NCBI GenBank assembly: GCA_035541775.1
Contig: DATKMP010000093.1
Location: forward strand, 1 to 16,158
Length of the DNA: 16,158 bases
DNA from: DATKMP01 sp035541775
GTDB taxonomy: Bacteria > Bacteroidota > Ignavibacteria > UBA10030
Reading direction: 5' to 3'
Of the stretch, positions 6,372 through 12,246 are shown one piece after another (the first letter of the stretch is position 1; every line of letters begins with the position of its first letter). The position numbers were made by a program, and so were the translations under genes. The notes beneath the pieces were generated by a model that had not been told where the DNA came from, made no database searches, and saw only the letters and a program-made list of their open reading frames with translations.

Positions 6372-8144
6372 ATGAATGAACAAGGAAAAATCTTTATCGG
6401 CTTTGTTGCCGCAACGATACTTTTTACTTTTTTATTTTTATTCGCTATGCAAGAAACGGTTGATACCATCTATGTGAACGGGCGCTTTTACACGATGAAT
6501 GAACAACATTCTGTTGTGGAAGCGATGGCAGTCAAAGAAGGACGCATTGTTGGACTTGGCACGCGGGACTATGTGCAGCGAAAATTTTCAGCAGCGCACA
6601 TAATCGATCTTGGCGGGAAAACGGTTATGCCGGGATTTATCGATGCGCATTGCCATTTGCTGGGATTAGGGTTGAACAAACTGACTGTCGATCTTTCTGA
6701 TACAAAGAGCGAACAAGATGCGGCGCAGCGGGTCGCAAAACGCGTCGCAGCATCGACTGCCAACGAATGGATTCGCGGCAGCGGTTGGGACCAAAACGCT
6801 TGGCAGAAAAAAGATTTTCCTACGAAACGTTCTCTCGATCAAATTAGTGTCAACAATCCTGTCTTTTTATTGCGGGTCGATGGACATGCGTGCTGGGTAA
6901 ATTCCAAGGCAATGGAACTTGCCCGCCGCAGCGGGCTTGCCGACATCGCCAAACATGTTGCTGATCCAGACGGCGGAAAAATTGTACGCGATGCTCACGG
7001 CGAGCCAACCGGTGTCTTCATCGATGCGGCGATGGATTTGATTTATAAAATAATTCCCGATCCATCGGAAGCAGAAATGCGGGAGGCGATTCATTATGCA
7101 ACGGATGAATGCCTTTCATACGGATTGACTTCGGTGCAGGAGATGGAAGCCGATCTTCATCAGATCGAATTGTATAAAAAAATGATTCAAGAAAATAATT
7201 TTCCGCTGCGTGTCTATTCTTGTGTAGATGGTCCGAATGATTTATGGGAAGAACTGAAACACACAGGCGCATTAATCGGATACGGCGATCATCACTTGAC
7301 GGTGAGCGCCATGAAATTGTATGTGGATGGCGCGCTCGGTTCCCGCGGCGCAGCGCTCATCGAACCATATTCCGACGATCCCACCAATCGCGGCACAACG
7401 ATTATTTCCAACGATCATTTACAATCTATTGTGGATGAATGTTTGGATCACGATTTTCAAGTTTGCACTCATGCCATCGGTGATCGCGCTAATTACATGA
7501 TTTTGAATGCGTATGCTTCCTCGCTTCAAAAACATTCCAAAGCGGACAGACGATTGCGCGTGGAACATGCGCAGGTGATTGCACCGGAAGATATTCCACG
7601 TTTTAAGCAGCTCGGTGTCATTCCCAGTATGCAGCCGACACATTGCACAGCGGATATGCGCTGGGCGGAAGCGCGATTAGGACACGGACGTGTTCAAGGT
7701 GCGTATGCATGGCGTTCGCTGCTCAAAACCGGTGTTATCATTGCCGGTGGTTCTGATTTTCCTGTCGAAAGTCCGAATCCGTTGCTCGGCATTTATGCAG
7801 CATGCACACGACAAGATGTGAACGGCATTCCGCGTACTGCGAAAGACGTTGCATCCGCTTATAGCGGATTCCAGCTTTCGTCGGATGGAATTGCGGACTC
7901 CTCAGACTTCAACGGAGGATGGTACCCTGCACAACGAATGACGCGCGAAGAAGCAGTCAAAGCATTTACCGTGTGGGCGGCATACGCAGCGTTTGAAGAA
8001 AATTTAAAAGGAAGTCTGGAAGCGGGAAAACTCGCAGATTTTGTTGTGCTCTCGGACGATATTTTTCAAGTGCCGGTGCAGAACATTCCAAATATCAAAG
8101 TGGAAAAAACGTATATTGGTGGCCGGCTTGTGTTTCCACATTGA
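6372..8144 (+). CDS. Membrane-anchored amidohydrolase family 3 protein (YtcJ-like)
   Basis: This roughly 590-residue metal-dependent hydrolase belongs to the amidohydrolase_3 group (YtcJ, N-substituted formamide deformylase and relatives). Numbered from ATG 6372, residues 7-26 form an uncleaved-looking membrane anchor or signal sequence, so the enzyme is probably periplasmic. Family marks are TMPGFIDAHCHL with metal ligands H93 and H95, the K315 region (MKLYVDGALGSRGAAL), THAIGDRA with H367, RVEHAQ with H399, and GSDFPVESPNPLLGIYAA with D462. The C-terminal closing element is GKLADFVVL. TTG at 6360 would add only four residues. Between NGIP and GGWYPAQRM there is a stretch of roughly 25-28 residues that I do not remember from relatives. 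The substrate of YtcJ-type enzymes is mostly unknown; an amide or formamide is plausible. Confidence 0.87.
   Translation: MNEQGKIFIGFVAATILFTFLFLFAMQETVDTIYVNGRFYTMNEQHSVVEAMAVKEGRIVGLGTRDYVQRKFSAAHIIDLGGKTVMPGFIDAHCHLLGLGLNKLTVDLSDTKSEQDAAQRVAKRVAASTANEWIRGSGWDQNAWQKKDFPTKRSLDQISVNNPVFLLRVDGHACWVNSKAMELARRSGLADIAKHVADPDGGKIVRDAHGEPTGVFIDAAMDLIYKIIPDPSEAEMREAIHYATDECLSYGLTSVQEMEADLHQIELYKKMIQENNFPLRVYSCVDGPNDLWEELKHTGALIGYGDHHLTVSAMKLYVDGALGSRGAALIEPYSDDPTNRGTTIISNDHLQSIVDECLDHDFQVCTHAIGDRANYMILNAYASSLQKHSKADRRLRVEHAQVIAPEDIPRFKQLGVIPSMQPTHCTADMRWAEARLGHGRVQGAYAWRSLLKTGVIIAGGSDFPVESPNPLLGIYAACTRQDVNGIPRTAKDVASAYSGFQLSSDGIADSSDFNGGWYPAQRMTREEAVKAFTVWAAYAAFEENLKGSLEAGKLADFVVLSDDIFQVPVQNIPNIKVEKTYIGGRLVFPH
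7853..7891. repeat. Palindromic segment inside the amidohydrolase insertion
   Basis: ATCCGCT (7853-7859) and AGCGGAT (7863-7869) form a perfect 7-bp hairpin around TAT. It is followed directly by ATTCCA (7868-7873) and TGGAAT (7886-7891), a second 6-bp dyad. Both lie in the in-frame segment that seems to be additional to the family. They could be the remnant of a small palindromic insertion kept in frame. Confidence 0.35.
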
Positions 8145-8172
8145 CATTTGATGTGATGGACCAACTTGTATT
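8141..8172 (+). promoter_or_regulatory. Weak promoter candidate for the receiver-domain gene
   Basis: A consensus TTGACA at 8141-8146 overlaps the stop codon of the amidohydrolase gene. TTGTAT lies at 8166-8171, but the spacer is 19 bp, which is long. The same TTGACATTTGA string occurs at the stronger HU promoter. The receiver-domain gene starts at 8233 after an 88-base gap, so its own promoter would make sense. Confidence 0.25.
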
Positions 8173-8232
8173 TGCTCTGAAAAATTTGTAGGTTTCTCAT
8201 AATTACAGTATTTTTTCACCACAGAAAATAAC

Positions 8233-8646
8233 ATGCCGTATAAAGTTTTAGTTGCAGACGACGATGAAGGACAACGCAAATCCCATGGGTTTGCGCTGGA
8301 AGTTGCAACCGCGATTCTCGAAGATGAAATCACCATTACAGAAACTGCTACCAGCGGTGAAACTTGGGAAAAGATCAAATCGCAACAGTTCGATTTAATT
8401 ATTCTCGATAACGATTTTAAAGATACGCATCTTAAAGGCCATTTGCCGGGCATCGCTCTGCTGCAGCTTTCCAAGAAGGAAGGTACGAACCGCGATACGC
8501 CGACATTCTTTTGCAGCGCCGATGCATACGATACGTTGAAAGCGATGGTGGAAAAATTCGGAGGATTCTATCTGCCAAAAGTCGGGTACGATATTGAAAA
8601 AGTTGCACAACTCTTTTCCGATAAAATGAAAAAGAAGAAAAAATAG
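8233..8646 (+). CDS. Stand-alone response regulator receiver domain protein
   Basis: A 137-residue protein with only a CheY-like receiver fold and no output domain. It starts with beta-1 and an acidic cluster D9-D10-D11. The putative phosphoacceptor is D59 at the end of beta-3 (LIILDND). S95 follows beta-4 (TFFCSA), and K116 follows beta-5 (YLPK). It departs from typical receivers in several ways: the first helix and the beta-2 region are long, the usual K-P after beta-5 is K-V, and the protein ends in a lysine run (KMKKKKK). The required Asp, Ser and Lys are present, so phosphorylation is plausible. No histidine kinase is next to it. A single-domain relay or an adaptor that acts by protein contact is the likely role. 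It is set off by a terminator downstream. Confidence 0.8.
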   Translation: MPYKVLVADDDEGQRKSHGFALEVATAILEDEITITETATSGETWEKIKSQQFDLIILDNDFKDTHLKGHLPGIALLQLSKKEGTNRDTPTFFCSADAYDTLKAMVEKFGGFYLPKVGYDIEKVAQLFSDKMKKKKK

Positions 8647-8671
8647 TGCGGCTCATGATAGAAATTTTTTA

Positions 8672-8695
8672 GGGTCGCTGCGGGCGACCTTTTTT
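8672..8695 (+). terminator. Rho-independent terminator after the receiver-domain gene
   Basis: GGTCGC (8673-8678) pairs with GCGACC (8684-8689) around a TGCGG loop, followed by six T residues (8690-8695). It separates the receiver-domain gene from the MFS transporter gene. Confidence 0.85.
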
Positions 8696-8710
8696 GTTAG
8701 TAGAAAAAAT

Positions 8711-9958
8711 ATGCTATTTGCTTCCAAGAAGGAACGTATTAATTTTCGTGCCCATACGATTGAAGGCGCATTGTACATCGGCACCAATTCTTTGCTTTCG
8801 CCGCAGACCATGTTTCCTGCGCTTGTCTATCGGTTGGGCGGCAATGACCTTGCCGTGGGCGCGATTCCTGTTGTTGTATATCTTTCCTATTTTTTGCCGC
8901 AGGTTTTTAGCGCCAATGCCGTTGTTCAAACGCCGTTTCGCAAACCGTTTGTGATCAAATGGGGATTCGCACAACGGATGCAAATTCTATTGCTGGCAAT
9001 TGCTGTTGGTGTCCTCGGAAATTTTTTTCCATCGTTAGCATTGTGTTGTGTGTTTGTCATCTATAGTATGAGTCAAGCGACGTCGGGATCGGTGTCGCCG
9101 CGCTGGGCAGATTTTGTTGCGAAGACGATCAGTCCGAATAATCGCGGTAAGCTGTTGGGCCTTCGAACTTCGTTGGGCGCTTTGCTTGGCCTGATCAACG
9201 GATTTATCCTCGCTGCATGTTTTGCATATATTCCATTCCCCGGCAGTTATGCGTCCGCATTTGGCCTTGCGTTTTTGTTTCAAATGGGTTCTCTTGTTGC
9301 ACAGCGCCGCGTTATCGAAGATCGGCCCTCGCGCGTTACAACGCCGGCACCTATGAAGAAATTAATCACGCATGTCAAATCCATTATCAAATCCAATCAC
9401 ACTTATCGCAAATTTTTGTTTGCATCGACATTGCTTACCGTAAGTCTTATTTCGGTTGCGTTCTTCACCGTTGCGGCATTAAAAAAATTTTCGCTGAACG
9501 AATCGTACGTCGGTATATTCACTATTATCACGTTCACGGCGCAGATTGTCAGCGGCGCAGTTTTGGGATGGCTTTCCGATAAGCGCGGCAATAAAATTGC
9601 GCTGTTGATTTGTGCAGGCAGTTTGTTCACCGCAACGTTACTTGCGTTGTTCGCTTCGCACTTGTGGATGTACTATTTTGTTTTTGTTTTGATGGGAATA
9701 GATATTGGCGCGGAAACAATGTTACGATACAATTTTGCTGTGGATTGCTCGCCCGAAGATGAACGTGCTATGTATGTGGGATTGATGAATGCGTGGTTTG
9801 CACCGTTTTATCTTTGCAATATTCTTGCCGGTTGGTTCAGCAATCATTATGGGTACAGCGCTGTTTTTGCTATCGCTCTTATTGCCAGTGCATGCGGGCT
9901 GATATTGTTGTGGAAAACACCGGAACCGCGTAAAAGAAGAACCACGGTTGCTATCTAA
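8711..9958 (+). CDS. Major facilitator superfamily transporter
   Basis: This 415-residue integral membrane protein has about 12 hydrophobic segments in two halves, separated by a hydrophilic loop near residues 198-228 (QRRVIEDRPSR... to MKKLITHVKSI). The short cytoplasmic loop GWLSDKRGNKIALL in the second half is the familiar MFS loop motif between helices. An NNRGKLLGLRTS segment in the first half and a PEDERAMYVGLMNA segment in the second are typical of bacterial MFS members that lack a strong substrate signature. The ends are hydrophilic, with a KKERINFRAH start and a basic KRRTTVAI tail. The start has no clear Shine-Dalgarno site. Cargo is unknown. It stands alone after a terminator and converges on the NUDIX gene with only 13 bases between them. 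Confidence 0.85.
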   Translation: MLFASKKERINFRAHTIEGALYIGTNSLLSPQTMFPALVYRLGGNDLAVGAIPVVVYLSYFLPQVFSANAVVQTPFRKPFVIKWGFAQRMQILLLAIAVGVLGNFFPSLALCCVFVIYSMSQATSGSVSPRWADFVAKTISPNNRGKLLGLRTSLGALLGLINGFILAACFAYIPFPGSYASAFGLAFLFQMGSLVAQRRVIEDRPSRVTTPAPMKKLITHVKSIIKSNHTYRKFLFASTLLTVSLISVAFFTVAALKKFSLNESYVGIFTIITFTAQIVSGAVLGWLSDKRGNKIALLICAGSLFTATLLALFASHLWMYYFVFVLMGIDIGAETMLRYNFAVDCSPEDERAMYVGLMNAWFAPFYLCNILAGWFSNHYGYSAVFAIALIASACGLILLWKTPEPRKRRTTVAI

Positions 9959-9971
9959 ACATCATTCTTCT

Positions 9972-10520
9972 TTATTTTTTTTGTTGAAGATATTGCAACG
10001 CCATCGCTACCGTTGTTGCCCACGAAAGCACTTTGAACTCTCCTTTGAATAACGCGCTTTGCAATTCGCCTACGTTCATCGTAACGATTTCTTGTTCTTC
10101 CAAATCATCTCGAATAGGATTGCACACGCGTTTTGCACTACGTGCGAAAAATATATGCGCTGTGCCGCAGCCATGGTTCCCATCCACGGGGTACCTGCCG
10201 AAGGAAATCCATTCTGCTGCTTCACAGCCGAGTTCTTCTCGCACTTCGCGTTTTGCACAAGCGAGCGGATCTTCGCCGAATTCGAGGTAACCGCCGACAG
10301 GAGCGAGCGAAATTCCCTCGACAGCATATTTCGTTTGTCGGAAGATGAGGAACGTACCGTCTTCTTGTTGCACCAGCACATTCACAAAATCCGGCGAGAT
10401 GACCCACGGCCATTGATCGAGAATGTTGCCGTCCGGTAGTTGAATGGTGTGGTTTTCAACTTGCAGCCATTTGCTGTGATCTAATGCGAGCGTGCGCGAA
10501 AGAGTTTTCCAAAGTTTCAT
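9972..10520 (-). CDS. NUDIX hydrolase (ADP-ribose pyrophosphatase-like)
   Basis: A 182-residue cytoplasmic enzyme of the NUDIX superfamily, which hydrolyses nucleoside diphosphates linked to another group. The Nudix box is complete at residues 77-99: G77, then E83 five residues on, then R91-E92-V-R-E95-E96-L-G98. The metal-binding E residues are therefore all present. The preceding beta strands (VNVLVQQEDGTFLIFRQTKYAV) and the EGISLAPVGGYLEFGED turn resemble ADP-ribose pyrophosphatases such as NudF, which remove ADP-ribose and similar sugar nucleotides. Exact substrate specificity cannot be read. The gene is single and faces the MFS gene; on its other side lies a 285-base divergent gap with no clear gene. 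Confidence 0.87.
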   Translation of the reverse strand: MKLWKTLSRTLALDHSKWLQVENHTIQLPDGNILDQWPWVISPDFVNVLVQQEDGTFLIFRQTKYAVEGISLAPVGGYLEFGEDPLACAKREVREELGCEAAEWISFGRYPVDGNHGCGTAHIFFARSAKRVCNPIRDDLEEQEIVTMNVGELQSALFKGEFKVLSWATTVAMALQYLQQKK

Positions 10521-10792
10521 GGGTTTTCATCATTCAAAAAAAATATTCTCTTTGTTTCTCCACAACGAAGGAACGAATGGCGTGCGCCTATCGTCTTTGT
10601 TTTGTAGGTGATCGATCGCGCGAAAAACAATTACGTGTCAATAATAAAAAAGGAATGACTGGAATTCAAGAGTTTAGTATCATCTTTTAAGGAATGCGGC
10701 ATTGCACATCGTAAAGCATTTCATTATTTTAAATGAGCTACGTGAAATAAACATCTAAAACGTATTGTACCGGTGTCAACTTAATTTTTTTT

Positions 10793-10798
10793 GGAAGG
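10793..10798 (+). promoter_or_regulatory. Ribosome binding site that fixes the thioredoxin-like start
   Basis: GGAAGG lies 7 bases before ATG at 10806 (it begins inside the in-frame TTG at 10791). It therefore supports ATG 10806 as the real start rather than the upstream TTG. Confidence 0.7.
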
Positions 10799-10805
10799 AA
10801 ACATT

Positions 10806-11291
10806 ATGCGTCATCTGTTGTTGTTCTTAGGAATTGTTTTCAGTTTCGTATTTGTATCTGTTGCGCAGGAAATTGCGCCCGTGCACAAGCATCCGGTGTT
10901 CGATGCCAAGCGTGATGCGGCAAAGGATATTCAAAATGCACTTGTTCTTGCAAAGCAAACGAACAAACGTGTGTTGTTGGATGTCGGCGGCAATTGGTGC
11001 GTTTGGTGCCATTTGTTGGATTCATTGTTTGTCGCGAATCGAGATCTGGATGAATATTTATTTCAACATTACGTTGTGGTCAAAATCAACGTAAGCCCGG
11101 AAAATAAAAATGAAAATGTGCTCGCGAACTATCCGAAAATAAAAGGATATCCGCATTTGTTTGTTTTGGATGAGAACGGAAAAGTGTTGAAATCGCAAGA
11201 TACCGGTGTGTTGGAAAATAAAAAAGGAAAACCGAAAGGGCACGATAAAGACAAAGTTTTTGCGTTTTTAAAAAAATGGGCAAAAGAGTAA
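10806..11291 (+). CDS. Exported thioredoxin-fold protein with CxxC active site
   Basis: A 161-residue protein. Residues 1-21 form a signal peptide (hydrophobic LLLFLGIVFSFVFVSVA, with cleavage likely near AQ). The mature part is a single thioredoxin fold of the DUF255/thioredoxin_7-like kind. The redox motif is W64-C65-V-W-C68-H, and the cis-proline is P116 in GYPHLFVLD. The KINVSPENKNENVLANYPKIKGYP region between them is typical of exported thioredoxin-like proteins from Bacteroidota and relatives. It should act in the cell envelope, reducing or exchanging disulfides of exported proteins; partners are unknown. The basic, Gly/Lys-rich stretch at residues 134-148 is a loop before the last helix. 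The small gene 11340-11573 follows after 48 bases and may be co-transcribed. Confidence 0.85.
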   Translation: MRHLLLFLGIVFSFVFVSVAQEIAPVHKHPVFDAKRDAAKDIQNALVLAKQTNKRVLLDVGGNWCVWCHLLDSLFVANRDLDEYLFQHYVVVKINVSPENKNENVLANYPKIKGYPHLFVLDENGKVLKSQDTGVLENKKGKPKGHDKDKVFAFLKKWAKE

Positions 11292-11339
11292 TAGTATTTC
11301 ATCGCCCAAATTATTTTTCTCTACGATACTGAACATGCT

Positions 11340-11573
11340 ATGACCGCCGTCGATCAACACCGAATGGTGCAAGAAATCAAATCCCGCTATATGAAATTGA
11401 ATGCGCAAGAGCGTAAGCAATTCGACATGATTGCCAAGCGCGACAGGGATGATGAAGATTTAGATTCCTTTTCGTTGGCGCAATTAAGACAGATGCACAC
11501 AAAATATTTTCCCAAACTGTCCAAACAAGATTTGGACGATGCTTGGAAAAAACTTACCGGCAATCATTCCTGA
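11340..11573 (+). CDS. Small highly charged protein of unknown function
   Basis: 77 residues, ATG start, no recognised family. The sequence is strongly charged (for example AKRDRDDEDLDSF) and rich in helix-forming residues. It lacks Cys, signal peptide and membrane segments, so it is probably cytoplasmic. A basic N-terminal helix (about 8-35), an acidic linker (34-43) and a second helix with KYFPKLSKQDLDDAWKKL (55-72) can be traced. A coding status is supported by the even amino-acid use, the position 48 bases after the thioredoxin gene on the same strand, and the absence of a better reading frame. A DNA- or RNA-associated or adaptor role would fit the charge pattern, but that is only a guess. 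Confidence 0.6.
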   Translation: MTAVDQHRMVQEIKSRYMKLNAQERKQFDMIAKRDRDDEDLDSFSLAQLRQMHTKYFPKLSKQDLDDAWKKLTGNHS

Positions 11574-11732
11574 TAAGTTCTTGTGTCATCCTGTATTATG
11601 GAATCTATGTCGGAGAGAAATGGCTGCCTTGGGAAGACAAAGTATTCAAAGAAGTGTTTTTTTCGCTCAAGGGAAGCGTAGCGTGAGTGATCTTCCGTTC
11701 CATGGATATTTTACGATTTTCGGTGGCAAGTA

Positions 11733-11760
11733 TTGACATTTGAGCGAAAACCCCTATATT
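11733..11760 (+). promoter_or_regulatory. Sigma70-type promoter of the HU gene
   Basis: A perfect -35 hexamer TTGACA (11733-11738) and TATATT (11755-11760) are separated by 16 bp. Transcription would start near 11767, giving a leader of about 65 bases before ATG 11832. The GAGGGA ribosome binding site sits at 11821-11826. This is the strongest promoter-like sequence in the window, as expected for an abundant nucleoid protein. Confidence 0.65.
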
Positions 11761-11831
11761 TCCAGCATAAATCTTATTGTATTGGGCTTATTAAACAACT
11801 AAATTATACACTAACTTAACGAGGGAACATT

Positions 11832-12119
11832 ATGGGAAAAGCATTAACGAAAAGCCAGATTGCCGCACATATTGCAAGCAAGTTCGAGCTGAAGAAAAAA
11901 ACTTCTGTGGAAATTCTTGAAGAGATCGCAAACCTTGCGTATCGCGAAGCCAAGAATTCTTTCACATTGCCCGGCATCGGCAAACTTGTGTTGGTCGATC
12001 GGAAAGCGCGCATTGGGCGCAATCCGGCAACCGGTGCACAGATTGAAATTCCCGCGAAGACGGTTGTCAAGTTTCGCGTCGCCAAAGCTGCCAAAGAAGC
12101 AATTCTTCAGCAGAAGTAG
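11832..12119 (+). CDS. HU/IHF-family nucleoid DNA-binding protein
   Basis: This 95-residue protein has the standard HU length. The alpha-helical dimer core runs from LTKSQIAAHIA to YREAKN. The saddle GIGKLVLVDRKARIGRNPATG follows, with the intercalating Pro at residue 65 inside the conserved arm motif IGRNPATG (61-68), then the returning strand and the final helix (FRVAKAAKEAIL). It binds and bends DNA non-specifically as a homo- or heterodimer in the nucleoid. The GAGGGA site and 5-base spacer fix the start. It has its own promoter at 11733-11760 and a terminator at 12141-12175, so it is a monocistronic unit. Whether it is the sole HU gene or one of several paralogues cannot be told. Confidence 0.93.
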   Translation: MGKALTKSQIAAHIASKFELKKKTSVEILEEIANLAYREAKNSFTLPGIGKLVLVDRKARIGRNPATGAQIEIPAKTVVKFRVAKAAKEAILQQK

Positions 12120-12140
12120 TATGGATTTTTTTCTTAACGG

Positions 12141-12175
12141 AAAAGCGCCGGAAGTTTTCTTTTCGGCGCTTTTTT
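12141..12175 (+). terminator. Rho-independent terminator after the HU gene
   Basis: AAAAGCGCCG (12141-12150) pairs with CGGCGCTTTT (12164-12173) over 10 bp around a 13-base loop, followed by a T run. This is the most stable terminator in the window and closes the HU transcript. Confidence 0.88.
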
Positions 12176-12246
12176 ATTGAACGCCTTTTCTATTCACCAC
12201 TGCACTTCTGTTCTCATCGCCATGGAATTGAGAAGACCGATAATTT

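Noticed and set aside
9958..9998. TCTTC...GAAGA dyad with a T run between the converging MFS and NUDIX genes as a shared terminator
   Set aside because: The arms are only five bases around a long A/T loop and the T run sits inside the loop, so it does not form a convincing terminator.
10484..10690. A 68-codon plus-strand frame across the NUDIX start and the following gap
   Set aside because: It overlaps the NUDIX N-terminus on the other strand, and its composition is not protein-like. I see no supported gene in the 285-base gap 10521-10805.
10791..10805. TTG at 10791 as start of the thioredoxin-like gene
   Set aside because: The GGAAGG ribosome binding site lies within these codons and is correctly spaced for ATG 10806, which also begins a clean signal peptide.
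11543..11686. A 47-codon frame from TTG at 11543 with a hydrophobic stretch (SFLISSCVILYYGIYV) followed by GEKWLPWEDKVFKEVFF
   Set aside because: It looks faintly like a small membrane protein, but it starts only with TTG inside the preceding gene, has no ribosome binding site, and overlaps a probable extragenic repeat relic. It is recorded because it could be a degraded gene end.
11539..11736. A 65-codon frame spanning the end of the small gene and the HU upstream gap
   Set aside because: It runs through the HU -35 element and has no family match, start signal or protein-like composition.
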